NCBI GenBank assembly: GCA_016987375.1
Contig: PJRA01000272.1
Location: forward strand, 1,153,598-1,217,597
DNA length: 64,000 bases
From: Brachionus koreanus
Lineage: Eukaryota > Rotifera > Eurotatoria > Ploima > Brachionidae
Direction of reading: 5' to 3'
The position numbers and the translations under genes are program-made. Positions 24,301 to 36,756 of this stretch are shown piece by piece. Each line of letters starts with the position of its first letter. Position 1 is the stretch's first letter. Below the pieces are notes generated by a model. That model was given only the letters and a program-made list of their open reading frames with translations, did not search any database and had not been told where the DNA came from.

Positions 24301-25936
24301 GACTTTTTGGTATGATTTTTAAAGAATCTAAAGACTTGATTTTATTTTTTTCAAAAATTCTAATAAAAAAAAATTTTTAATTTTTTCATTATTTTTTAGA
24401 AAGAAAACAATTATGTTCCTTATCCGATCCATCAAGTTAGACATTTAATTTATCAACTTTGCATAGCAGTTAAATGTAAGAATTGCTTTGTTTATTAAGA
24501 AAAATAAAATAAGTTTAATTTTATAGTCTTACACCACAATGAATTAACGCATACCGATTTGAAACCGGAAAATATTCTTTTTGTTAATTCCGATTATGAC
24601 ATTGTTTATAATGTTCGAAAAGTAAGATAAAAGATCATTTTTTAAGACAGCACTTTATTTTGGTTTAAAGAAAAGAGACGAAAGAGTGGTGAAAAATACT
24701 CATATTAGAGTTATTGATTTTGGTTCAGCGACTTTCGATTGGGAGCATCATTCAACTGTAGTTTCTACGCGGCATTATAGAGCACCAGAAGTGATACTTG
24801 AGCTAGGTTGGTCCCAGCCTTGTGACGTCTGGAGCATAGGATGCATTCTTTTCGAACTCTATCTCGGATTTACCCTTTTTCAGGTAATCTAACTAAATTA
24901 AAAAAAAAGTGAGAAATTTGTTTTCCAAAAAATCAGAGGTTAATCACTAAGACTTTAATTAAAATTTTTTTGTCCTGATCCATTTCACAACCAAGTCAAA
25001 AACCAAAACATGTGTTTGATCAAATTTTAATTAGGTCCAAGGCTCTATGGAAAATAAAATATTATCAATGAAAATTCTCAAAATAATTAAAAAATATTAA
25101 ACTATTTTTATTAAATTTTATTTAATATTTAGAAAATATTTTCAAATGAAACCTTTTTTAGAAAGACTAAAACAAAAAATTTTATTTATTCTAGAACTCA
25201 AATTCGAACCGATAGTGAACTGATTTTTAAAATTTTAAATATTTTTTTAGACTCATGACAACATGGAACATTTGGCAATGATGGAACGAATACTGGGTCC
25301 GATACCGTATCGTATGGCCAAAAGAACAAGGTAGCTATTTTATTTTTTTTTTAAATCTTTTTAACTATTCGTTTTTAGAAAAACAAAGTATTTCTATAGA
25401 GGAAGACTTGACTGGGACGAGAGAAGTAGTGCAGGTCGATATGTCCGAGAAAACTGCAAACCATTAAGAGTAAAATTTGATTTTTTTTTCGCTTCATTTA
25501 AGCAAAAATATCAAGCTAAGTTAATCTTCTTAATGAATCGGATTATTCTTATCACTTCAAAATCACATAGCGAAAAACTAAAACAAAAATAGAATTAATA
25601 AAAATTAAAATTTTTGTGTCTGACAAAGCTTCATTAGATTTTCATTCTTCTATCTGTTAATTAATTTAATTATTTTTAAATAGCGATATATGCTGAGCGA
25701 CGAAGATGAACACAAACATTTAATCGATTTGATCGAAAATATGCTTGAGTATGATCCGGATAAAAGGTGAATAGATTTATTTTGACGGATTTCATTTAAT
25801 AGAAAATTCATTTTTTTTATCTTAATTTAGAATAACTCTAGACAAAGCACTGGAGCACGAATTTTTTGATCGATTGCCAATTCATTTGAAACACGAAGAC
25901 GACCCTAAACTGAAAACGCGATCTATAACACCATAA
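21390..25936 (+). CDS. LAMMER (CLK/Doa) kinase, copy B (5' end unresolved)
   Basis: Second LAMMER kinase, paralogue of copy A on the opposite strand. Exons: 21390-21490, 23615-23727, 23783-23873, 23924-23990, 24044-24160, 24219-24309, 24400-24475, 24527-24621, 24671-24883, 25251-25330, 25379-25469, 25684-25766, 25831-25936. Kinase motifs: [28 protein letters not shown] and [14 protein letters not shown]. From the glycine-loop exon onward, exon lengths equal those of copy A except the fifth (117 against 123 nt) and the last (106 against 103). The 71-residue activation-segment exon differs from copy A at only four positions. The N-terminal part differs: no clear RS domain, and no ATG in the first two exons, so the start must lie upstream, possibly in the ORF at 19400-21226. 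Intron 1 (about 2.1 kb) holds two inverted-repeat elements. Confidence 0.9.
21812..22054. repeat. TGATAC-family inverted-repeat element, copy 3 (best preserved)
   Basis: Arms of about 100 bases. The left arm contains TGGAACAAAAACCAAAAAC, ATGGTCCAAAAACTGTCC and TGCAAAATGTATCAACTGAT; the right arm is its inverse, ending GTTCCAATATTCACAATGCC. Arms match nearly base for base. It lies in intron 1 of CLK B. Related copies are at 8157-8316 and 8587-8895. Confidence 0.85.
22288..22541. repeat. TACCGTAAA-family inverted-repeat element, copy 1
   Basis: Starts TACCGTAAACCCTTGC and ends in the near-inverse GCATGGGTTTGTGGTA. Inside the ends are GGATAACTTTTGATTCTTAG and the matching AAATCAAAAGTTATTCC. The central part is less symmetrical. 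It lies in intron 1 of CLK B; relatives are at 34623-34896 and 58322-58798. Confidence 0.8.
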
Positions 25937-26021
25937 TTCATTTATACAAATTTATTTTATTAAATTTTTTTTTAATTGCTAGTTTTTTGTAAATTTAAAA
26001 TAAATTTTTTCTAAAATACAA

Positions 26022-26669
26022 TTAAAATTCTCTGACATGATTGTCTTTTTTAATTCTGGGCGTAGCTAGTTTAGTTAAACGTTCAGAAGCAGTGGCGCTT
26101 TTTGCCCCTTTGGATATTTCTCTTTGTACTGGATAAGCAAATTGATAGCCATCGTAATCAAACTTTGGTCTGGCCAGGCTAGTAATGTGATCAGAACACT
26201 GGGCCCGCAACGCAGACTTGTTGAATACGCAGCTATTTGTTGGATCGTAAGCTAGTCGGGAAAATTCTGAAATAAATTTTTTATAAAAATTGATTTTATC
26301 AATGATTAAAATGCCACTCGGCTAATGTGCAACTTAACCGATAACAATTTTTTGCCTTGAGTGCTTAACTCAAGCATAGCATAGCAATTAATTTATATTT
26401 TTAATTTTAATTTTTAGCCGCCATATCTCCAAGAAATATTCTGTGTCAAGTGTTCTTTTTTTTTATTGAGTATTTAGAAACAAATTACCCGTTTTAACGT
26501 GACTTTCTTTTCTGATTCGCGGCAATGATAGACTCATTAGCCGGCTGGTTGTTTCAAATTTTAATGCGCCTAATGGTACTAAAGTGTATGATGACCTAGG
26601 TTGATGTTCGCATCGATTCAATTTCGGCTGCGATAACGACTGTAATCTGGTCGATGCAATGTTTATCAT
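26022..26669 (-). CDS. THEG-repeat (SPMAP2-like) sperm microtubule-associated protein
   Basis: Exons 26489-26669 and 26022-26266 give 141 residues. The protein is built of THEG-type repeats of the form R-L-x-x-L-(A/S)-x-P-(K/R): RLQSLSQPK, RLMSLSLPRIRKESHV, HITSLARPK and RLTKLATPRIKKDNHV. In animals this family is tied to sperm and ciliary microtubules; that role is from the family, not from this sequence. Short for a THEG protein, so this may be a minimal version. Its end converges with the end of CLK B, 85 bases away. Confidence 0.8.
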
Positions 26670-29600
26670 TCTTAATCAACTAATTAGAATTCTAGCTTTA
26701 TTGTTCTAAAGATTTTATGCAGAAAATCTGTTAAGGTTTTTTTTTCGAACCTAAAACAATCTAGTGCCATAGCAACAGACTGTATATTTCTAGTTTTGAA
26801 ATGTAATTAATTCAGTATTTTTTTAAGGCTTTGAAAAGTTTAATTTCGAAATCAACTCGTATTTCAAGAATTTAATTAATTAAAGAGAAAGAGGACTAAA
26901 AAATTTCTCAAATTCAATAATACTTTTGTTGATCGATCTATTGGTCCTATTGTTAAAATTATTGTATTTTATTGAAATATAAAATAAAATAATTAAAAAT
27001 TTTAAAACAAATTTGCTCGGTTTTGATTACCCGAAAGCGGTTGGTTATTAGAATTTAATTGGACTCGTAGATATTCCAAGTAATTATTAGTGTTCCAGGT
27101 CGAGCGATTGTTTGTAATCAATAAATATAAGTACATGGTGTGGAATTTATAAAGCAAAAACCTCGGCACTCAATATTTTATTTTACGGGTTTTCTGAATA
27201 CCTTCATTACAGTTCATTAATTAAATTAAGATATTTTGGAGCACAAGTGACACAATTCCGTGTCTAAAGGCGATCGTAGAAAAATATTTGAGTTTTTCTA
27301 CTGATTCCGAAACTGGAACATTTTAAAATTTTAATCATATTTTTTTATTTAAAAAAAAAATTTAGTTCAATTTTATTTTATTTTAAGTAGTCGAATTGTA
27401 TGAATAAAAAGTATGCTCTCCAAACAGACTAAGTATATAGTTCCTTATGGATGGCCTTTAATCCAATTTTTATTTTTCTAACCTTATGCTTTAGTCTTAT
27501 ATAGGCTTAAACTATTTACCTACATCTATATAAAATTAAGATCATTTGCCTAGTAAAGAAAACATTTTTAAAAGCTTTTTTTTAAATTTATACCAATATA
27601 AAAACTCAATTATGGCTCGATTAGTTCAGTCATTAGTATCAAATTTTAAACTTTGGCCAAGATATAACTTGAGCAAACAATCTGGTACAGACTAAAGGAA
27701 CTTAAATTTGTGTATCATAAACCAAATGTATTACAATAAGAAATTTTGATAAGATAAATTAGATTTTAATTTATTGCTAAGATAAAAGCTTACAATATAA
27801 AAACTTAGTTGTAATTAGTCTTTAAATGAAGAAAAAATTTTTTTTAGCTTTTTTGCTTTTTAGAAAAAATGGACTTTTCTAATGATATGATTAGAATTTT
27901 TTTATCTATTTTAAAAAAAAATTAAAGCTATAGCAATAAAATGATTTATTTAAAAATGCAATGCAGGATATGATATTTTTTTAATTTTTCAAATTCTATT
28001 TTCGTAGATATTTTTAAATTGAATTTTTTTTATCTAAATAAAAAGATTATAAAGAATTTCTATTTGTTTTTTTTTATTCAAAGATAAATTTTATTATTTA
28101 AAAAAATAGGAGAACAAGCTTAATTTTATCAACACAAAGATAAATTACTAAGCAAGTAGAATGTTAAAGCGCTCGAAGTAATGTGAGCATGCAGAGCAAT
28201 TAGCGGTATTTTAAAATGTGGTCAAGAGTCAATTGACGCTTATTGATCACTTATCGCCCTGTTTTTTGTTTCTTAATTCGACTATTTTAAGAAATTTTAA
28301 TTTACATTTAAACTAGAGGGCATTTATTCATAAACAAAGCGTTGTGGTTTCCAAGAGATCATCTAAAAATAATGCTAATAATTTAAATTAGCTCGTTGAG
28401 TTTTGCTAAGGTTTGTTTATATTGTGATTTGAATAGCCAAGTCAATAACTCGATTTACATTTTATAAAATAATAAAGAAAAAAAGTAGGCTTTCGAAATC
28501 ATACAATTTAGGTAATGTAATTAAAAATTTATGCCGATTGACACCGTTTCGAATTCAGTTTTGACTGATGAATCAAATAAAGGACTTAATAAATATTGGA
28601 ATTAAAATTGCTCTTTAGAGTTTATTTTTCTTCAATTCTAGACCCTGTGTCCAGTGTTTTATATGTATATATATATATATATATTTTTTTTTTTATACTT
28701 AGAATATTCAAAATTTAAGATTAATTAATGTTTTATTTTAGAAAATTATATAGCTTAATTTTTTCGTTCAAATATTTGATGAGTATAATATTTGAATCAG
28801 CAATCCGATGCTTAAACATTTGATTAAGTCAGACTTTTTTTAGAAGAAAAAAAAGCCAAACCTGGATCGCAAACAGCGAAAAAAATATTTTTTAAAGTTT
28901 CAATTTAAATGTAAGTATTTATTTTTTGTATTAACTAGTTTGGTTAAATATTTGCCGACTACATACAAGCATGGTGGTCGGTCACGACAAAATTTTAGAA
29001 CAATTTTTAAGCTCGCTTTTTTAAATTACTTCGAAATTTTTTATCTGTTTGCCATTTTGATTATCTAAACGCTTGATTGGCACAGTCAGTTTCAATCAAG
29101 CGAAAACAATGAAAATAATCATTTATAAGACAATAAAATAGTCATTATTCAATTTTGAACTTGGTTTTTTTATTTTCTAGTCAGTTAATTTCACTGTCCG
29201 GTAAATAACGGACTTTCAATCTTCATGTTTGATTTAATTCAATAGAAAATTGCTTGATTTAATATGTGTGTTTTTGCCTGTAGGAATTTCCGTTTCAATG
29301 GCTTGAATTTTTCAACCTATTAAGGTTTCTTATCAGGCCAAGTCACGTATTCTTGTTTGCTACGAGTCTAATAAAATTTTCATGTTTGATCAAAAGATGC
29401 GTCGATAAATTTAAACCACATTTATTGACTTTAGATTCTCTCACAGGTCCTTCTATTAACCTAGGTCCATAATTACCAAAACCTTGTCCACATCATAGCG
29501 AAATAGTTTTGAAGACTTCTGCAGTTTTATTAAAGTGATAAAAAAAAAATTTTTTGTTCAAATTTCTATTTTATTATGAAATAAAAGAATGAGAATTATT

Positions 29601-30326
29601 TTGGTTTAGTTTATTAATTTAGTATTAATGTGAGCCTTTATTCAAAGCGTGTTATTGATTATTGAAAAGGAAAATTTAGCTAGTTAGAAAATGGACTGTA
29701 TGAATAATTGCACAAATCAAGCGATAGCTTAATTGGACGCGGCGGATCTCTAGTCAAAAATTAGATTTCTAATTCTAATTATTTTAATTAATGATAAGAA
29801 CACAAACAAAGACAGGTGTTGTGGTAGTTATGCTCTTGCTGTTTGTAGCCTTCTAAATCAATGATGAATAGATTTTATGCTCTTGTGTTCTTTATTAATA
29901 TCTTAGGCTATCTCAAGTGGCCTTAACATGGGTTCGAATTCTAATTAATATCGATAAATAAATCGATATCGTATTCCTATAGCTACTGCTATAAACAAAT
30001 AAGAGTTGAGGTGAACATGAATTATCGATTTTTCGTATTTTGTTTACTCGTTCTATTGTTGTTGTCGTGAGTTGGGTACATTTTTCTAAATTGTCCCGTG
30101 TTTTAGTAGTCAAAACAAATTTTTCGTACTCTTTTGTTCTCATTTTAGAATTAAGACAGTGATAGCTTGCACCATACTAGCGCAATTGAAAAAGTCAAAT
30201 TAAAATTTATTCAAAAAAAAAAAAAAATTTTAAAGTTTCACTTAGATAATTAAAAATTGTTTTTTTTATTTTGAATGTTTAGAATTTTTTAAAATTTTTT
30301 TCCTATTCGATTTAAGATAATGATCA
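26670..30326. other. Intergenic between THEG-like gene and PLK4
   Basis: Divergent gap containing upstream sequence for both neighbours. No gene is supported. There is a (TA)n microsatellite at about 28659-28683. A tRNA A-box-like TAGCTTAATTGG lies at about 29726-29737 without a convincing B-box. Base composition is slightly less AT-rich between about 28100 and 29500, but no long frame is present. Confidence 0.5.
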
Positions 30327-32795
30327 ATGCCATCAAATGAGAGCATTAAAGATTACAATGTGTTTGAGCAGCTTGGCCAGGGCGGCTTTGCGCAAGTCTA
30401 CCGAGCGCAAGTCAAGTCGTCCGGCAAAGAGGTTGCCATCAAGATGATAGACAAGAAGACAATGAAGGCCTCGCGCATGACCCAACGAGTCGAACACGAG
30501 GTCAAAATCCACTATCAACTAAAGCACCCATCCATACTCGAGCTGTACACATTTTTCGAAGATAAAAACTACGTCTATTTAGTACTCGAGCTGTGTCACA
30601 ATGGCGAAATGCAGCAATACTTGAAAGGTCGTCCACGACCCAATCTCGACGAGGACGAGACCCGGCACTATCTTAAACAAGTGATTGACGGCATGATCTA
30701 TTTGCACTCATACGGCATTCTACATAGAGACTTGACTCTGTCCAATTTATTATTGACCAAAGAAATGAACGTAAAAATAGCCGACTTTGGCCTGGCGACC
30801 AAGCTGAACATACCGGAGGAGAAACACTTTACAATGTGCGGCACGCCCAATTTCATATCACCGGAGATCGCCTCGCGGAACGCGCACGGTCTCGAGGCGG
30901 ATGTGTGGTCGCTCGGCTGCATGCTGTACACATTTTTGACTGGCAAGCCGCCGTTTGACACGGACGGCGTGCGCAACACCCTTAATCGAGTGGTCAATTC
31001 GGACTTCGAAATGCCTGGCTACGTGTCGCCCGAGGCCCAAGACCTAATTGCGAGCCTACTGAAAAAGAACCCGACCGAGCGTTTGCCGCTTGGTAAAGTG
31101 CTCGAGCATCCGTTCATGAGCAAACGCGTCATCTCGCCCTTGAACTCTTTGTCTTACAAGCACGGCTCGTTCAACGAGTCGATTGACAGCGGCCGCGGCA
31201 CTCTCACCACATCGCAGCGCTCAAATCCGTCACGCAATCAACTGGCCACTCTGCAGTCCGGCCAAGAGCAAGACTTTGCCCACGAGCGTCTAATAGCCTC
31301 AAGCTCGACCTCGTCCACGTCGAGTCTGTCCTCGTCGAGCAAGCTAAACATAGACTCGAAAAATCTCTACTACAATCGCTTTCTAAAGCAGCAGTGTGTG
31401 ACCAACACGCCGCCATCGCCGCCTGTCAAGCTCTCCTCGTACAGTCCGACCAAAGACCCCGGTCGACACCACCAGCAGCTTATCAGCGCCTCGACAAACT
31501 CGCTGCCTCTATCGCACAGCAACAATCAGCTCTACTATCCGTCACAGCCCGTTCACAACAAATATCTATCTTCGGAAAATTTACATGGCTTTCAAACGTC
31601 TTCTTCTTCATCCATATCGCCCTCACCAAGTGCTCTTTACACACAACACATGGACAATAAAAAGTCCAAAAAACAAACGCATACATCTAATCCAGATCAA
31701 AAAATTCAGGATTGTGTGTCGCCGCTCAAGGCCGGCTCGACACTTTTGCGTCCGACGCGTCAAGCGTCCAAAAACGCTGTCCTAAACATAATGGACCGAA
31801 ACGAGGTCGTTCTCGAGCTAATAAAAGTTAAAAAAAATCAGCAATACATCATGGAAGTGATTCGGATCGAGCCCGACAATGACTTGATCACAATCTATCA
31901 GCCAAATGGTGGCAAGGGCTGTCCGATGGCCAATCGACCACCGCAGCTGCCACACGATCCACAACTCTACTCGCAGTACAATTACAAAAATTTGCCACAA
32001 AATTACTGGAAAAAATACGACTTGGCATCTAAATTTGTGAAAATGGTCCGCTCGCGTACTCCAAAAATAACACTGCACACTGACGAAGCCAAATGTATTT
32101 TGTACGATACATCGCCTGATTTTGAGGCCTTGTTCTACCAAGGCACCAAATTTCACATATCCAAAGATGGAAATGTTAAAATTAGCAATCCAGACGGCAC
32201 AAGCATTAGTCTAGAATCGAATTCAAGATCAACTTGCTTGTCGCCTGACATACAAGACATGTACGAAAAAGCGCACAAATGGCACAAGTTTTGTCTTGAA
32301 GAGGAGCTAATACGCGAGAAGAGAAAGGAGATCTACAAAGATATAATATCGTTTCCATTGACTATTGGCCGACGGCCTCAAGTGCCCAAAATTTCCACTG
32401 CCATGTCTTCGTCTCAGCCTAATTTAGTAAATAAGACAAAGACCAACAGTGAGCAGGATTTGTCCACTGAATGTCAAATCTCTAAAAACATGAACTCAAT
32501 GGAGCTTAAGTCCGCCTCGAGTACATCTCTTACTAACAACTCGACTAACGGCTGTACGAGTATGACCGAGTCGATTAGACTAAAAAAATTAGCCAGTTTT
32601 GACTCGGCTCCAGTGCACTCTCCATACACACAATCTTATCAACTAACTGATCATGTCGATGCCAATCAGTATTTTTACAGAAATCAATTTTCAATGGCTG
32701 TCAATGGCCTCGTTGGTGCTAATCAACAACAATCAATTAATTATCAGCAACTACAGCAACAAGTTAAACTAAATCGTCAATTGTCTAATTGTTAA
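30327..32795 (+). CDS. PLK4: Polo-like kinase 4, centriole duplication kinase
   Basis: Master kinase of centriole duplication. A single 823-codon exon with distinctly higher G+C than its surroundings. Kinase domain at residues about 10-264: GQGGFA loop (18-23), Lys39 in [12 protein letters not shown] with Asp135, DFG with Asp153, activation-loop Thr169 before CGTP. A conserved phosphodegron-like DSGRGT is at 287-292, matching the DSG degron that limits PLK4 level. The cryptic polo box (PB1-PB2) spans roughly 490-700 ([52 protein letters not shown]). The last about 120 residues are Ser/Asn/Gln-rich and show no recognisable third polo box. Human PLK4 has 970 residues. An acceptor-like TTTAAG lies about 11 bases before the ATG. 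Confidence 0.97.
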   Translation: MPSNESIKDYNVFEQLGQGGFAQVYRAQVKSSGKEVAIKMIDKKTMKASRMTQRVEHEVKIHYQLKHPSILELYTFFEDKNYVYLVLELCHNGEMQQYLKGRPRPNLDEDETRHYLKQVIDGMIYLHSYGILHRDLTLSNLLLTKEMNVKIADFGLATKLNIPEEKHFTMCGTPNFISPEIASRNAHGLEADVWSLGCMLYTFLTGKPPFDTDGVRNTLNRVVNSDFEMPGYVSPEAQDLIASLLKKNPTERLPLGKVLEHPFMSKRVISPLNSLSYKHGSFNESIDSGRGTLTTSQRSNPSRNQLATLQSGQEQDFAHERLIASSSTSSTSSLSSSSKLNIDSKNLYYNRFLKQQCVTNTPPSPPVKLSSYSPTKDPGRHHQQLISASTNSLPLSHSNNQLYYPSQPVHNKYLSSENLHGFQTSSSSSISPSPSALYTQHMDNKKSKKQTHTSNPDQKIQDCVSPLKAGSTLLRPTRQASKNAVLNIMDRNEVVLELIKVKKNQQYIMEVIRIEPDNDLITIYQPNGGKGCPMANRPPQLPHDPQLYSQYNYKNLPQNYWKKYDLASKFVKMVRSRTPKITLHTDEAKCILYDTSPDFEALFYQGTKFHISKDGNVKISNPDGTSISLESNSRSTCLSPDIQDMYEKAHKWHKFCLEEELIREKRKEIYKDIISFPLTIGRRPQVPKISTAMSSSQPNLVNKTKTNSEQDLSTECQISKNMNSMELKSASSTSLTNNSTNGCTSMTESIRLKKLASFDSAPVHSPYTQSYQLTDHVDANQYFYRNQFSMAVNGLVGANQQQSINYQQLQQQVKLNRQLSNC

Positions 32796-33551
32796 AGTTA
32801 TGTTAAAGTTGTTTAATCTTTTTTTTTATTTTACTATTTTAATTTTTTGTTTTAAAAAACAAATGACATTTAAAAGTTAAAGTCATCGATACACTTTTTA
32901 ACTAGGTATCACACAGTGCGCATAGCTCTAATTAGTCTTTAGTTTTGTTAAGCTACTACACAATGAGATTAAATGAAGAAAATTAAATTTTTTTTTGTTC
33001 CTAGATTCTTTTTTTTTTGTTTACAATTTCAATTTGAAGATAGATTAAAAATTCTAAAAAATTGTTAGACTAAATTTGCTAGCTCTTCTTTTTTTAAGTT
33101 CAATTTTCTCTTTTTTGGATTAAAATTTGCTACTAATCAATTTTTACAAGATTCTTATTCTTGCTTTTTTTTTTTATTTTGGATAAATTTTGAATTATCT
33201 TTTTTTAAGCATAAATTTTATAATTAATCAAATAAAGAATATTGATGAAATAAAACTGTACCGTTTATAAACTCCTGTTTAATTTTTAGTATACCGTCTT
33301 TTTTTTCTGACCTATTCTGAACAAATTATAAATATAGGTCAATAGTTTGTACAACCGACAGTGGATTAGAAACCAAAATATCACAAAAGAATTTAAAAAA
33401 ATTATTAGGATACATTACATAATATTGAAGCAGTAAAAAATAAATATCCTTTTAAATGAAATACATTTTATTAAATATTGAAAAATTTTATTTTTGTTTT
33501 TAATTTTCCATCAAAACCAATTTAAACTTTTAATGATTATTGTAAAATTTA

Positions 33552-33708
33552 TTAACTGTAACCCCAGACATTGGAGCTGAAAAGAGGATTATAATCCACT
33601 CTGAACTGTCCCGGGCTGTAAAATGCCAAAATTATTAAATTTATTTTTTAAACATTAAAATTTTTAAATTAAAAGTAAAAAAAAAGACCTATAACCGAAG
33701 GTGCCCAT
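33552..33708 (-). CDS. Possible two-exon microprotein or 3' end of an unseen gene
   Basis: Two short patches with coding-like composition in an A/T desert. Exons 33689-33708 and 33552-33615 join in frame (AG|GTCTTT donor, TTTTACAG acceptor) to MGTFGYSPGQFRVDYNPLF and then SSNVWGYS, 27 residues. I do not recognise it. The frame stays open upstream of the ATG for a few codons, so this could also be the last two exons of a longer gene whose other exons I cannot see. The donor is weak. Confidence 0.35.
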
Positions 33709-34622
33709 CCTTTTATTTAAAAAGTTCACCAAAAATATTGATATTTCTTTAAATTTTAAATTTTAAAATATAAAAAATTCAATATAATTTTAAAAAACAA
33801 AAATTCCCATATATAATGTTATACTGTACTTTTGCATATTTAAAAAAAAAATTTCAATCCTAATATAAACTTTTAACTAATAAAAGCCGCTGCAATATTT
33901 AATAATTAATTAAAATTTTTTTGATAAAATTAAAATAAACGATAATAAAATATCTCTTAAAAAATTCAAACATAAGCACTCTTTTAAACCTAAAAAGACA
34001 AAAAACATAGCATCAATCAAGTCATTAGATCAACAATAATTATTTTATTGTTGTTAAAAGATTTTAGGTTTAAGATATGAACTATATTTTAGGTTAGAAA
34101 AAATTTAACAAACCATGATGCTATAATTTAATGAAATTTTATTAGTGTTAATTCTGAACTATCAAAAATAAAATTTTTTAATTTGTATTGAATTTTCCAT
34201 TTCACACAATTTATTTTTATTTATAAATATAATAAATGGGAAAAAAATTCAGCAAACTGCAGTTTATGATCAAATTAGAATGATCATGCTCTAACATTAT
34301 CATTAGAAAAAGGTTCTTGATTATTTTTTAAGCAAAATATTAATTTAAGAAGAATACTTTTAAACAAAAAACTCTGTAACTTAATTTTTAATGTCAGCAA
34401 AAATATTATGCAAGCAGATTTATGATATATTATTAAAAAAAATAATTCTGAGCATGGTCATTAAATTTTGATTCAAAATGCCATGAATTGTTTAATAAAT
34501 GAATTAGGCATTAGATTTTCTTTATTATTAAGTGATTATTTTATTAAAAAATGATCTTTAAATTTTGAGATTTTTTAAAGCTTTAATAATTTAAATTTTT
34601 ATATTTTTTAGAGAAACAAATG

Positions 34623-34896
34623 TACCGTAAAACCTTAAAATATCGTGCACGGGATAAAATTAAAAAAACCTATAAAATAGTGCTGGGTAAAAAACCGAAA
34701 ATGCGGACTTGACCATTTTTAAAAACTTAAAATTAAAAATTAAATTTGATTAATGGTGTGGGTTTAAAAATTTTACAAGAAAAATAAAAAATTAAATAAA
34801 ATCCTCTAATCGTTTCATAATTTACAGTTTTTAATGCGAGTTAAACCCTAAAAATCAAAAGTTTTCCTCTGCACTATATCGTAAGGGTTTACGGTA
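34623..34896. repeat. TACCGTAAA-family inverted-repeat element, copy 2
   Basis: Starts TACCGTAAAACCTT and ends AAGGGTTTACGGTA. It shares the internal CCTAAAAATCAAAAGTT segment with the copies at 22288-22541 and 58322-58798. The centre is A/T-rich and decayed. Confidence 0.8.
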
Positions 34897-36756
34897 TTTA
34901 ATTTTTTGTCAATATATTTTAAATCTAAAAACTTTGTTCAATTTCCACCAAAAAACTTCATATATTTCTATTTTTATATATTTTTTTAATAATTAATAAG
35001 CCCCAAAATTTGGCCAAAATAAATATAAAAAACTTTTGTATTTTAACTGTAACAGTCTAAAAGGCATCAAATTTTAATTTTGATTTTTAAATCCAGACTT
35101 TATAATTAAAAGAAAGCAAAATAACTAAGTTAAATTAAACCTTTGTCTTCAAGCTATTTTCAAGCCAATTGTTTTCGATTAAATACAATTTTCCCTAGTC
35201 TAAAAATCAGAATATTGATCGTTCTTATAATACAATAAAAACTAATCAAAGTATGGTCCAAAAATGAATTCAGTGAAAATAAGATTTAAAATTACTAAAT
35301 TCATTTTTTGACGATACTACGATATTTTTAAGATTCAAAATACACATTATTTCCAATTAATTGTATTAAAATAGAAATTTTCAAGTTGATTATTTAAAAA
35401 AAAAATTTAGTTCGAATTTTGTTAAAAATTGAATCTATTATTTTTTGCTTAGATAAACAAAAAAGTTAATTATCCTTGTATTTTTATATTTTATTTACTT
35501 TTTTTTTGCATTTTGGCTTCTCACAGCAAAAAAAATTGGTCTGGTTTAATACTCGAGCTTCACACGGCTATTTTAATAAAATTGAATCCAGTAAAATTTA
35601 TTTAAAACAAAATAAAATCAAAAAAGTCTCAAAATTTTTGTTTTATTTGAACAATTTATTTATATTACTTTAAATATTCAAATACATTAGAAAAACTTGC
35701 TTTGAATATAATGGATTGAAAATTTTTAAGAGATTAGATAACTTTCTCTTTTTAAATCATAAACACTTCTGCTAGTTAAATTTTTGATTGAATTATTGTT
35801 TACAAAATCATTGTCTTGTCTTGAATTTAAATAACTCTTCATTAAATTATATTATTTCGATTTGCTTTTTATCTCCATTTTTTAGCAGACCCACGATCTG
35901 CTATTTTATGTGCTAGACGCTGTATTCAGTCAACTTATAACCCATTTTTTGCCAAATTAGAGATTTTTTGGTAATGTTATTTAGAGACCAAAGAAATAAC
36001 AGAGCATTTATTCTTAATTAAATATCACACTTAAATATATGTAAATTATTGAAATTAATATCATTTGATAAAATTCTGATAATGGATAAGAAAATAGTGT
36101 CAAAATATGCCGTTTCTAAAATTTGTGGTGACTTAGTAGACTTTTTGTTCTCAATCGAAAGTTTTGTATTCCAAAATACTCAAACAAAACAGACGATAAT
36201 TGATATTTTTTTTCAAAAAATATTTTTTTTTAATTTTAATTCCATATTGTTTTTAGTAAAAATTTAAATCAAAAAATAAAAAATTTTTTTTCTTAATCCT
36301 TTAACATCTGTTTTCGGCACAACGAATACCCTTTTTCCAACCCGAGTTTGTCGTTTGATTGTATCAATTCATTTTAAGAGCAGCATTTGTATGGTTATTT
36401 CAAAAATTTTTTATAGTATTAAAAAATTATTTTAAAACAATGTTTGATGGATTTTTTTAATTTCTTTATCCTTTTGAATTACTTCTGGAACATAAATTCT
36501 TTTTTTTTACTTCTACTAGATGATCTTAAATTTTTATAAAAAATTAAGTATATTCAAAATTTAAATTTTTTGTTCATGGAAATTTTTATTCTATTCAAAA
36601 TGGAAATGGCATGGAGAGAAACAAGGGTTAAGGCAAAAAATGATATTTAATAAGAGAGAATTAAAATATGCAAAATTTAATTTAATTTTTTATTTTGTGT
36701 ACAAAATATTTAATTTAATAAAATTAATATTTAATAAAAAGCCTAATTTAAATGAT

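Larger units (their letters stand above)
32796..36756. other. Intergenic between PLK4 and the TXNDC5-like gene
   Basis: Convergent gap, very A/T-rich. It holds a possible tiny minus-strand gene (33552-33708), an inverted-repeat element (34623-34896), and a short decayed piece resembling the last exon of the TXNDC5-like gene (35918-35975). Open frames at 35476-35673 and 36049-36267 are low-complexity and unsupported. Confidence 0.5.

Noticed and set aside
29717..29790. tRNA-like sequence with A-box TAGCTTAATTGG
   Set aside because: The A-box match is good, but no proper B-box or closing acceptor stem follows, so it is not called as a tRNA or SINE.
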